Assembly: GCA_027492445.1 (NCBI GenBank)
Contig: JAPUES010000111.1
Span: forward strand, 1 to 17,138
Source: Sporomusaceae bacterium
Lineage (GTDB): Bacteria > Bacillota > Negativicutes > DSM-13327
Length of the DNA stretch: 17,138 bases
Direction of reading: 5' to 3'
Notes under the pieces: model-generated
What the model was told of the DNA's origin: nothing
What the model saw: only the letters and a program-made list of their open reading frames with translations
Databases searched by the model: none
Program-made: the position numbers and the translations under genes
Shown here: positions 8,031 to 14,584 of the stretch, in pieces
Numbering within the stretch: position 1 is the first letter of the stretch
Layout: each line of letters opens with the position of its first letter

Positions 8031-8944
8031 TGGAGAGACTTCCTAAGAAAAATCTTACAGCAAAAATCATTGCTCTCATTATGGCCGTTGTCCTCTGGGT
8101 ATATGTAATGAATGAACAAAATCCACCCGTCGAAACTAGCTTGGAAATTCCCTTAGAAGTAAGGAATCTTTCGAGCTCCGTGGTAGCCGTGGATATTCCC
8201 GATACAATACGCATCAAGGTCCGCGGCCCCCGTACCTTGATCATTGGACTCAACCAAGCAGATATTAAATCCTATATTGATCTAAAGGGCTTATCTGATG
8301 GCAATAATACTTTGAAAGTTACCACCAGTATTCCCCCTAGCGTAGAATTAGTGGAAGTGAATCCTGATAAAATTAACTTTCGTTTAGATACCATTGCCAG
8401 TCGGCAAGTACCCATTGAAGCTAGGATTGGCGGTACATCGCCAGGGAATAGCATTGGAAAAATTACTTATGGATCACCAAATGTGACAATCAAAGGTCCT
8501 AGCGAACTATTAGATCGGGTGGCTAAAACCTTAGTGGATGTGGATGTAGCAGGGAAAACCGGCGATGTTACGGTGATGGCATTCCCGATTCCTGTGGATG
8601 ATAAGGGCAAGAAAATAGAAGGGTTAACGGTACATCCTGGGGAGATGTCGGTTTCTCTCACCCTTGTACCTGTGATTAACAAGAAAGTGGTAGATGTTAA
8701 AACCAATATTGTAGGTACATTAGCAAAAGGTATTGTCGTGCAGCAGATTACGACCAAACCTGAAAAAGTGGAAATCAGTGGTGATACAAAACTCATAGAA
8801 AATACAGACGTTATTTATACTGAGCCCATTGCTATCACAGGTATTGATAAAGATTTAACTCTCGATGTAAAGCTGCAAATAAAAGAAGGTATAACTAGTA
8901 GTAGGGATGCTGTAACAGTTCATATTAGTGTGGCAAAACAGTAA
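8030..8944 (+). CDS. cdaR: YbbR-domain protein CdaR, regulator of CdaA
   Basis: 304-aa membrane-anchored protein. Residues ~10-27 (AKIIALIMAVVLWVYVM) form a single signal-anchor helix, and the rest is predicted extracytoplasmic. Three YbbR repeats can be followed (roughly 35-125, 126-215, 216-303), each with the VxVRGP / VTIKGPSELL / VEISGDTKLI beta-hairpin pattern; some Bacillus CdaR proteins are longer. In Bacillus and Listeria CdaR binds CdaA and tunes c-di-AMP synthesis; the same role here is inferred from family and position. Start choice: TTG 8012 is in frame but is part of the ribosome site (GGAGG at 8014-8018). ATG 8030, 11 bases downstream, gives the normal MERLPKKNLTAK beginning. 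Confidence 0.92.
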   Translation: MERLPKKNLTAKIIALIMAVVLWVYVMNEQNPPVETSLEIPLEVRNLSSSVVAVDIPDTIRIKVRGPRTLIIGLNQADIKSYIDLKGLSDGNNTLKVTTSIPPSVELVEVNPDKINFRLDTIASRQVPIEARIGGTSPGNSIGKITYGSPNVTIKGPSELLDRVAKTLVDVDVAGKTGDVTVMAFPIPVDDKGKKIEGLTVHPGEMSVSLTLVPVINKKVVDVKTNIVGTLAKGIVVQQITTKPEKVEISGDTKLIENTDVIYTEPIAITGIDKDLTLDVKLQIKEGITSSRDAVTVHISVAKQ

Positions 8945-8971
8945 GGATAGCAAAGTAAGGGGGAAAACTAT

Positions 8972-10567
8972 TTGTTACGAATCATCAATATGCGGGTGCA
9001 TCTTGATAATAATACTTCTATTCATAAGCTGGCAGCAAAAAGGCTGAGATTACCACCTCAGGCGGTGCTTGAGGTAGTAATTGTCCGCAAGGCTCTTGAT
9101 GCCCGTCGGAAAAGTAATATAAGCTTTGTTTATACGTTAGATGTCAAAGTAGGGGTGGCAGAAGGACAAGTCCTAGCCCGCCTTACAGGGGATAAAGATG
9201 TATCTGTTACCCAGGAATATATACCAGAAACCATTATCCCTGGACCAAGGGCCCTTGAGCATCCGCCAGTAGTTATTGGTCTTGGGCCAGCAGGTATGCT
9301 AGCGGCCCTTACGTTAGCCCGGCATGGCTACCGTCCTTTGGTTTTAGAACGGGGGCGGGATGTTGAAACTCGGACTAAAGATGTAGCAAAGTTTTGGCAA
9401 ACGGGTAAGTTTGATGAAATGTCCAATGTGCAGTTTGGCGAAGGAGGGGCAGGTACCTTTTCCGATGGCAAACTAACGACCCGCGTGAACGATCCTTTGA
9501 TGAGCCAGGTATTAGAGATTCTTGTACAGGCAGGTGCACCACCAGAAATCACTTATCTACATAAACCACATATTGGAACAGATAAGCTAAGGGGTGTAGT
9601 CAAACATATTCGCCAAGAGATTATTGCTTTAGGCGGACAAGTAGAATTTGAATCCTGCGTCACAGATGTAAAAATAGAAGAGGGAAGTATCAAAGGAATT
9701 ATAGTGAATGACAATCGCTATATTCCGTGCTCCCTTGCTTTATTTGCCATTGGGCACAGTGCTCGTGATACTTATAAGATGCTCCATAGCCAGGGCATTG
9801 CCATGGAAGCAAAACCCTTTGCCATTGGGGTTCGCATTGAGCATCCCCAAACTATCATTGATACATCCCAATATGGCACAGCTGCAGGTCATACCAATTT
9901 ATCACCAGCGGATTATAGCCTTGTCTATCATGCTAAGGACACAGGAAGGACAGCCTACTCCTTTTGCATGTGCCCAGGAGGCCTAGTAGTGGCTGCTGCT
10001 TCCGAAAAAGGGGGAGTGGTTACCAATGGTATGAGTTTATACAATCGAGGCTCAGGCGTCAGTAATAGCGCTTTAGTGGTGAATGTAATGACGGAAGACT
10101 TTGGTAATGATATACTAGGTGGTATTGAATTCCAACGTAAATATGAAGAATTGGCCTTTGTGTGTGGTGGCAGCAATTATCATGCTCCGGTGCAAACCGT
10201 TGGTGATTTTTTGGTAGGTAAGACGGGGAGTACAGCATTTCATACGAAACCTAGTTATAGGCCTGGAGTCCTGGCTACCGATTTACGACAATGCCTTCCT
10301 GAATTTGTAACGGATACCTTGGCCAAGGCATTGCCAGATTTTGAACGTAAGATTAAAGGCTTTGCTCATCCCGAAGCTGTTATGACTGGGGTAGAAACGA
10401 GAACTTCAGCTCCGGTAAGGATTCTTAGGAATAAGGAATATATGTCTACCAATACACCAGGTTTTTATCCCATTGGAGAAGGGGCAGGTTATGCAGGCGG
10501 TATTATGAGCGCTGCTCTTGACGGCCTCAATGCTGCAATTGCTATTATAAAACAATATAAGATATAG
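8972..10567 (+). CDS. FAD-dependent oxidoreductase (NAD(FAD)-utilizing dehydrogenase family), function unknown
   Basis: 531-aa flavoprotein. Residues 1-85 form the small N-terminal domain typical of this family (MLRIINMRVHL…SIDARKKS-like ALDARRKSNISFVYTLDV). The Rossmann FAD site VVIGLGPAGMLAALTLARHGYRPLVLERG follows (100-128: GxGxxG and Glu127), then SNVQFGEGGAGTFSDGKLTTR (151-171), and a C-terminal FAD segment GFYPIGEGAGYAGGIMSAALDGL. It matches the uncharacterised family that resembles the HI0933/BaiN-like and geranylgeranyl-reductase-like flavoproteins; no substrate is known to me. It starts with TTG at 8972, supported by AAGGGGG (8957-8963) 8 bases upstream; the next ATG (8990) is too far. 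It lies between cdaR and glmM in the same direction with short gaps (27 and 45 bases), so it is probably co-transcribed with the c-di-AMP/amino-sugar genes. Confidence 0.85.
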   Translation: MLRIINMRVHLDNNTSIHKLAAKRLRLPPQAVLEVVIVRKALDARRKSNISFVYTLDVKVGVAEGQVLARLTGDKDVSVTQEYIPETIIPGPRALEHPPVVIGLGPAGMLAALTLARHGYRPLVLERGRDVETRTKDVAKFWQTGKFDEMSNVQFGEGGAGTFSDGKLTTRVNDPLMSQVLEILVQAGAPPEITYLHKPHIGTDKLRGVVKHIRQEIIALGGQVEFESCVTDVKIEEGSIKGIIVNDNRYIPCSLALFAIGHSARDTYKMLHSQGIAMEAKPFAIGVRIEHPQTIIDTSQYGTAAGHTNLSPADYSLVYHAKDTGRTAYSFCMCPGGLVVAAASEKGGVVTNGMSLYNRGSGVSNSALVVNVMTEDFGNDILGGIEFQRKYEELAFVCGGSNYHAPVQTVGDFLVGKTGSTAFHTKPSYRPGVLATDLRQCLPEFVTDTLAKALPDFERKIKGFAHPEAVMTGVETRTSAPVRILRNKEYMSTNTPGFYPIGEGAGYAGGIMSAALDGLNAAIAIIKQYKI

Positions 10568-10612
10568 GGGCGGGTCTGACAGCCCTCTAATGAAAGGGGT
10601 ATTTAGAGAACT

Positions 10613-11953
10613 ATGGGTAAATTTTTTGGAACTGATGGCGTACGTGGAGTAGCAAATAAGGATTTAACCCCCGAACTAGCCTTTAAGCTAGGCTGGGCAG
10701 CTACAACCTATTTTGGCAGAGATCATGAGAAACCTACTATTGTGATTGGTCGTGATACTCGAATCTCAGGGCAAATGCTAGAAGCTGCTTTATCCGCAGG
10801 AATCTGTTCCGCCGGAGGACAAGCAATCGTTCTTGGTATTGTGCCAACACCAGCCGTAGCTTATTTAGCAGCTAAATTCCATGCCCAAGCCGGGGTGGTA
10901 ATCTCCGCATCCCACAATCCTTTCCCGGATAATGGGATAAAATTCTTTGCTGGTAATGGCTACAAACTATCCGATGCCGTCGAAGAAGAACTAGAAGAAT
11001 TGGTTATTAATTATGACGAAGAAATGCAGCGTCCTGTTGGGGATAAAGTAGGGACCATTGCCTACCAGCATGATCTCTTAAAGCCGTATATTGATTATTT
11101 AGTCAGTACCGTGGATGTGGATTTTAAAGGGCTAAAACTAGTAGTAGACTGTGCTCACGGCGCATCTTACGAAGTGGCACCTGTAGTCTATAAACGCTTA
11201 GGGGCAGAAGTGATTGTCATTCACAACCAACCAACAGGCGTTAATATCAATGCAAACTGCGGTTCCACTCACATGGAAGAACTGCAAAAAGCGGTCGTCA
11301 AGCACAAAGCTGATTTTGGTATTGCCCATGATGGCGATGCCGATCGCTGCCTGCTTGTGGATGAACAAGGTGCCATTGTCGATGGTGACCAAATGATGGT
11401 TATCTGTGCTCTAGATCGTCTTAGTAATAACACGCTAAAAGACAATACCTTAGTAGCCACCGTTATGAGCAATATTGGTCTTTACCAGGCCATCAAAAAG
11501 GCAGGCGGTAAGGTCGAAGTGACTGCTGTAGGGGATCGCTACGTACTAGAGGCCATGCAGGAAAAATCCTTAATGCTCGGTGGAGAGCAATCAGGGCACG
11601 TTATTTTTGCCGAACATAGTACCACAGGAGATGGGGTGTTGACAGCACTACAAGTGATTGCCGCCTTAAAAAGAAGCGGTAAAAAAATGTCAGAGCTTGC
11701 TGCTCTCATGACCTGCTATCCACAGCTCCTTGTTAATGTTCGCGTTGCCAGTAAAGACGGCTGGGAAGAAAACAAGGAAATTCTAAAGGCTATTGAAGAC
11801 GGTAATCAGGAACTAGGGGAAGATGGTCGTATTCTGGTACGTCCTTCCGGTACGGAGCAGCTCATCCGGGTGATGGCCGAAGGTCCCGATATGCCTACTC
11901 TTGAAGCTATTGTACATAAAATTGCCGATATCGTTAAAAAAGAGCAAGGATAA
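10613..11953 (+). CDS. glmM: Phosphoglucosamine mutase
   Basis: Converts glucosamine-6-phosphate to glucosamine-1-phosphate on the way to UDP-GlcNAc, peptidoglycan and other envelope polymers. 446 aa, the normal length for the bacterial alpha-D-phosphohexomutase family. Domains in order: GRDTR (46-50), the phosphoserine loop VVISASHNPFPDNGIKFF with active Ser100, the metal-binding loop DGDADR (240-245), the sugar-binding GGEQSGH loop, and the C-terminal phosphate-binding RPSGTEQLIRVM. In Bacillus, Listeria and Lactococcus GlmM binds and inhibits CdaA, which explains the clustering; the same interaction here is inferred. The ribosome site (AAAGGGG at 10593-10599) is 13 bases from ATG, slightly long. 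The operon seems to end here. Confidence 0.96.
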   Translation: MGKFFGTDGVRGVANKDLTPELAFKLGWAATTYFGRDHEKPTIVIGRDTRISGQMLEAALSAGICSAGGQAIVLGIVPTPAVAYLAAKFHAQAGVVISASHNPFPDNGIKFFAGNGYKLSDAVEEELEELVINYDEEMQRPVGDKVGTIAYQHDLLKPYIDYLVSTVDVDFKGLKLVVDCAHGASYEVAPVVYKRLGAEVIVIHNQPTGVNINANCGSTHMEELQKAVVKHKADFGIAHDGDADRCLLVDEQGAIVDGDQMMVICALDRLSNNTLKDNTLVATVMSNIGLYQAIKKAGGKVEVTAVGDRYVLEAMQEKSLMLGGEQSGHVIFAEHSTTGDGVLTALQVIAALKRSGKKMSELAALMTCYPQLLVNVRVASKDGWEENKEILKAIEDGNQELGEDGRILVRPSGTEQLIRVMAEGPDMPTLEAIVHKIADIVKKEQG

Positions 11954-11954
11954 G

Positions 11955-11983
11955 TTGACCAAAGGCTCTGATTATATTACAAT
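11955..11983 (+). promoter_or_regulatory. Predicted strong sigma-A promoter for glmS
   Basis: TTGACC (11955-11960), a 17-base spacer and TACAAT (11978-11983), 5 of 6 matches in each box at optimal spacing. It begins directly after the glmM stop codon. The predicted start (~11990) falls on the first bases of the perfect hairpin at 11988-12019, about 100 bases before the glmS ribozyme cleavage site. This is the best promoter match in the window. Confidence 0.65.
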
Positions 11984-11987
11984 GAGA

Positions 11988-12019
11988 ATGCAAAGGAGCA
12001 CCAAGGTGCTCCTTTGCAT
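11988..12019 (+). promoter_or_regulatory. Perfect 14-bp hairpin between glmM and glmS
   Basis: ATGCAAAGGAGCAC (11988-12001) pairs perfectly with 12006-12019 around a CAAG loop. No T-run follows (the sequence continues CATATGTATATTAAT), so it is not a canonical intrinsic terminator. It may act as a weak terminator for the glmM operon. Because the promoter at 11955-11983 would start transcription near 11990, it could instead be a 5'-terminal stabilising stem on the glmS mRNA leader. Confidence 0.6.
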
Positions 12020-12087
12020 ATGTATATTAATAAATGGGGGTGGGATATGAATTGAGAAGGAGAGAATAACAAAGAATATACTAGTGA

Positions 12088-12232
12088 AGCGCTGGAGCTT
12101 GGCCTTTAGAAGCCCAAGCGGACGAGGAAGAGGTTTATCGAAAATTCAGCGGATACCTCTCGGCTATTCTGCCGCCGATAAACAGCGACAAAACTGTAGG
12201 GTAACTTACAGGACAAAACGACTGAAGCAGAA
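12088..12232 (+). ncRNA. glmS ribozyme-riboswitch
   Basis: Self-cleaving RNA activated by glucosamine-6-phosphate; cleavage exposes a 5'-OH end and leads to mRNA decay, lowering GlmS. Core landmarks are present in order. The cleavage-site strand A^GCGCTG has predicted scission between A12088 and G12089. The P1 hairpin is GCTTGG…CCAAGC (12097-12118 region), followed by GACGAGG (12121-12127). P2 is AGAGGT (12129-12134) with ACCTCT (12155-12160), enclosing TTATCGA and CAGCGGAT. The P2.2 pseudoknot is CGCTG (12090-12094) with CAGCG (12147-12151). P3 is CGGC/GCCG (12161-12177 area), and P4 is CTGTAGG (12194-12200) with CTTACAG (12205-12211) around a GUAA tetraloop. The tail is GGACAAAACG. The 3' boundary is approximate. 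Its position ~100 bases before glmS is exactly as known in Bacillota. Confidence 0.93.
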
Positions 12233-12241
12233 GCAGCGCAC

Positions 12242-12263
12242 CAAATCTTTGTAAAAAGATTTG
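12242..12263 (+). promoter_or_regulatory. Extra 9-bp hairpin with GUAA loop between ribozyme and glmS start
   Basis: CAAATCTTT (12242-12250) pairs perfectly with AAAGATTTG (12255-12263), closed by a GUAA (GNRA) tetraloop. It lies downstream of the recognisable ribozyme 3' end and 66 bases before the glmS start, and it has no T-run, so it is not a terminator. The function is unknown; it may be a peripheral ribozyme stem, a spacer or an RNA-stability element. Confidence 0.55.
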
Positions 12264-12328
12264 TGTAAGTCGCGACCTTAGTATGTAGTGCTAACATCAT
12301 AAATTGTAGTAGTAGGGGGAATTACCAT

Positions 12329-14158
12329 ATGTGTGGTATCGTTGGATATATTGGCCCGAAAGAGGCCTCAACCTTTTTAATTGATGGATTAAGCAAACTT
12401 GAGTACCGTGGCTATGATTCTGCAGGGATTGCAGTACATGACGGTAATAAAATTATCATTGAAAAAACCATTGGCCGTTTGGCGAACCTAGAAATGAAAT
12501 TAGAACACAATAGCCTAAAAGGGAATATTGGTATTGGACATACACGCTGGGCAACTCATGGTCGTCCATCAGATGTCAATTCCCATCCTCATAGCGATTG
12601 TACTGGTAATTTCGTGGTGGTGCACAATGGTATCATTGAAAACTATATGCATCTTAAAGAACAACTCATTGCCAAAGGGCATATCTTTACTTCTGAGACC
12701 GATACAGAAGTAGTTGCTCATTTACTAGAAGAACATTATGCTGGAGACTTTGAAGCGGCAGTCAAAAAAGTACTGACCGAAATCACAGGTTCTTATGCCT
12801 TGGTGTTTATGAGTAAATTTGATCCAGATCGCATTATCTGCACCAAGCAAGATAATCCACTAGTTATTGGTCTTGGTGAAGGAGAAAACTTTATCGCGTC
12901 AGATATTCCTGCGATCATCAACCATACACGCAGAACTTATATTCTAAGTGATGGGGAAATGGCAATCGTGGACAAAGACTCGGTATGGGTAAGCAATCGT
13001 CAAGGGGTGCCAATTACTAAAAAAGTATTTGAAGTCAACTGGGATGCAGAAGCGGCCGAAAAAGGCGGCTATGAACATTTCATGATCAAAGAAATTTATG
13101 AGCAACCAAAAGCGATTCGTGAAACTATGACCAGCCGCTTAGCCAAAGATAATAGTCATATTATTTTTGAAGAGCTAAAATGGAGCAAAGCCGAAATGGC
13201 AGCTATTAATAAAATCGTCATTGTAGCCTGCGGTACTGCTTATCATGCTGGTATTGTCGGAAAATACTATATTGAAAGCTTAGCGCGCATTCCGGTAGAA
13301 GTAGACGTAGCTTCTGAATTCCGCTATCGTTTTCCACTAGTAGATGAAAATACTCTAGCCATTGTCATTAGCCAATCAGGAGAGACTCTAGATACGTTAG
13401 CAGGTCTAAAAGAAGCCAAACGTCTTGGGGCAAAAACACTAGCCATTACTAATGTAGTAGGTTCTTCAATTTCCCGTGAAGCAGACCAAGTAATCTATAC
13501 CTGGGCTGGCCCAGAGATTGCCGTCGCATCTACGAAAGCATATACAACTCAGCTGATTAGTATGGCAATGCTTGCTATCTATATGGCAGGACTACGTGAA
13601 ACCATTTCAGCAGAACGCAGTCAAGAATTGATTTCTGGATTACGCAATATCCCAGGTCAAGTTCATGAAATATTAGAAGATGTTGAGCCCATTAAAACCT
13701 TTGCCCAACAATATGGTTTCAACGAAGATGTATTCTTCATTGGACGTTCTCTAGACTACGCAGTAGCCTTAGAAGGCGCCTTGAAACTAAAAGAAATTTC
13801 ATATATCCATGCGGAAGCTTATGCTGCTGGAGAATTAAAACATGGTACACTAGCCCTCATCATTGAAGGCGTACCTGTTATCGCTCTTGCTACGCAAATG
13901 GATGTATATGAAAAAACCCTAAGCAATATTAAAGAAGTCAAAGCCCGTGATGCGGTCGTTATCGGCATTGCACAACAAGGCGATGACCAAATCAAAAAAT
14001 ATGTAGACCATACCATATTCATCCCACAAGCCGACAAATACTTGGCACCAATCCTAGCAGTTATTCCATTGCAGCTATTATCTTACTATGCTGCAGTGAC
14101 TAGAGGCTGTGACGTTGATAAGCCACGTAATCTTGCAAAAAGTGTTACGGTGGAATAG
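12329..14158 (+). CDS. glmS: Glutamine--fructose-6-phosphate aminotransferase (isomerizing)
   Basis: Makes glucosamine-6-phosphate from fructose-6-phosphate and glutamine, the entry step to UDP-GlcNAc. 609 aa. Residues 2-~225 are the Ntn glutaminase domain: MCGIVGYIG with nucleophile Cys2 (exposed after Met removal), YRGYDSAG, HTRWATHG (71-78), HNGIIENY and GSYAL. Two SIS sugar-isomerase domains follow: the first (~290-420) has ACGTAYHAG, SQSGET (348-353) and STKAYTTQ (401-408); the second (~450-590) has GRSLDYAVALEGALKLKEISYIHAEAYAAGELKHG. The C-tail DKPRNLAKSVTVE is invariant in the family. The ribosome site is TAGGGGG, about 11 bases before ATG. Regulated by the ribozyme in its leader; the terminator at 14170-14211 ends the unit. 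Confidence 0.97.
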   Translation: MCGIVGYIGPKEASTFLIDGLSKLEYRGYDSAGIAVHDGNKIIIEKTIGRLANLEMKLEHNSLKGNIGIGHTRWATHGRPSDVNSHPHSDCTGNFVVVHNGIIENYMHLKEQLIAKGHIFTSETDTEVVAHLLEEHYAGDFEAAVKKVLTEITGSYALVFMSKFDPDRIICTKQDNPLVIGLGEGENFIASDIPAIINHTRRTYILSDGEMAIVDKDSVWVSNRQGVPITKKVFEVNWDAEAAEKGGYEHFMIKEIYEQPKAIRETMTSRLAKDNSHIIFEELKWSKAEMAAINKIVIVACGTAYHAGIVGKYYIESLARIPVEVDVASEFRYRFPLVDENTLAIVISQSGETLDTLAGLKEAKRLGAKTLAITNVVGSSISREADQVIYTWAGPEIAVASTKAYTTQLISMAMLAIYMAGLRETISAERSQELISGLRNIPGQVHEILEDVEPIKTFAQQYGFNEDVFFIGRSLDYAVALEGALKLKEISYIHAEAYAAGELKHGTLALIIEGVPVIALATQMDVYEKTLSNIKEVKARDAVVIGIAQQGDDQIKKYVDHTIFIPQADKYLAPILAVIPLQLLSYYAAVTRGCDVDKPRNLAKSVTVE

Positions 14159-14169
14159 GGAAATTGTGG

Positions 14170-14211
14170 AAGAGTTCGCGTTCTCAGAAATGAGGATGCG
14201 GACTCTTTTTT
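14170..14211 (+). terminator. Rho-independent terminator after glmS
   Basis: A 17-base-pair stem (14170-14186 with 14191-14207, including three G·T pairs) is closed by a GAAA tetraloop and runs into seven T (14205-14211). It lies 11 bases after the glmS stop. Confidence 0.9.
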
Positions 14212-14216
14212 AGGTC

Positions 14217-14287
14217 GCGGCGGGTCCATGTTATTAACGCTCCACCGTGCTACTTGACTTCCGCTTATAATAACATGGAACCGCCGC
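14217..14287. repeat. 71-bp inverted repeat with 20-base arms
   Basis: The arms 14217-14236 and 14268-14287 are complementary at 19 of 20 positions (one G/A mismatch). Each has a GC-rich outer part (GCGGCGG) and an AT-rich inner part (CATGTTATTA), around a 31-base centre. No T-run, no gene and no obvious target-site duplication. It stands out from the AT-rich surroundings and is placed directly behind a terminator. It resembles a small non-autonomous repeat (MITE- or REP-like); this is inference, as copy number cannot be seen here. Confidence 0.6.
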
Positions 14288-14356
14288 TTGGGCTTTAGAG
14301 GAGAAGAACGGGAGAGTTATTAAGGATTAACTTATTTATTAAGAGTGGTGTATTAG

Positions 14357-14385
14357 TTGACACATTTTTTGTTGAGTGATATGAG
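14357..14385 (+). promoter_or_regulatory. Predicted extended -10 promoter in a gene-free region
   Basis: Perfect TTGACA (14357-14362), a 17-base spacer and TATGAG (14380-14385), preceded by TGA so that the -10 is of the extended TGn type. The predicted start is near 14392. No gene begins in the next ~190 bases. Confidence 0.5.
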
Positions 14386-14391
14386 AAAGTG

Positions 14392-14516
14392 CAAAGGATA
14401 TTTAGTATTAGTTCTTATGGTGCGGGTAGTGGTGTTCTGGTAATAGTAGCAGGACAGGGAGAGAATGATAGTGTGAGATATGTGTGAAGGGGCCACCTGA
14501 GAGGGTGGCTTTTGTA
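14392..14516 (+). ncRNA. Possible small RNA between promoter and terminator
   Basis: The stretch from the predicted start (~14392) to the terminator at 14492-14513 is about 120 bases. It is rich in G and T and has no ORF with a credible ribosome site. A promoter and a terminator bounding gene-free DNA is the usual outline of a small RNA, but no known family is recognised. It could equally be a leftover leader of a lost gene. The rest of the 14212-14584 gap holds the inverted repeat at 14217-14287 and the ycxB-like promoter region. Confidence 0.25.
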
Positions 14517-14518
14517 TT
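14492..14518 (+). terminator. Likely intrinsic terminator
   Basis: GCCACC (14492-14497) pairs with GGTGGC (14504-14509) around TGAGAG, followed by TTTTGTATT. The stem is short (6 bp, all but one pair G-C) and the T-run is interrupted, so efficiency may be modest. Confidence 0.6.
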
Positions 14519-14536
14519 GCAGGAATTTAACAACTT

Positions 14537-14570
14537 TTGAAGAAATATGGGAAATAAGACTATATTTCTT
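14537..14570 (+). promoter_or_regulatory. Putative promoter/operator of the YcxB-like gene
   Basis: A perfect 9-bp inverted repeat, AAGAAATAT (14540-14548) and ATATTTCTT (14562-14570), with a 13-base centre. It overlaps a possible promoter, TTGAAG (14537-14542), 18 bases, TATATT (14561-14566). The right arm abuts the ribosome site AAAGGAGA (14571-14578). It could be a repressor site or, in RNA, a stem next to the ribosome site. If the promoter is real the leader is only about 12 bases. Confidence 0.3.
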
Positions 14571-14584
14571 AAAGGAGATAAAAA

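Noticed and set aside
12052..12082. Second promoter TTGAGA-19-TATACT just before the ribozyme
   Set aside because: The 19-base spacing is poor, and its start (~12089) would remove the base before the cleavage site, making the ribozyme pointless. The promoter at 11955-11983 is much better.
12084..12253. An open frame of about 56 codons starting with GTG (VKRWSLAFRSPSGRGRG…) across the ribozyme
   Set aside because: It coincides base for base with the structured glmS ribozyme, its purine-rich ribosome-like site is ~17 bases away, and the Arg/Lys/Gln-rich product is what GC-rich RNA stems give when translated.
14212..14340. Tn7-type insertion behind glmS
   Set aside because: The location suits it, but there are no Tn7-like end repeats, no 5-bp duplication that I can identify and no tns genes in the window.
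14381..14443. 20-aa hydrophobic peptide MRKCKGYLVLVLMVRVVVFW as a type I toxin-like ORF
   Set aside because: No ribosome site, and the predicted transcript start (~14392) is downstream of its ATG.
14480..14518. T-box-like AGAGGGTGGC motif near a terminator
   Set aside because: The T-box core needs GGGTGG followed by N-ACCGCG and an upstream specifier stem; neither is present, and the next gene is not an amino-acid gene.
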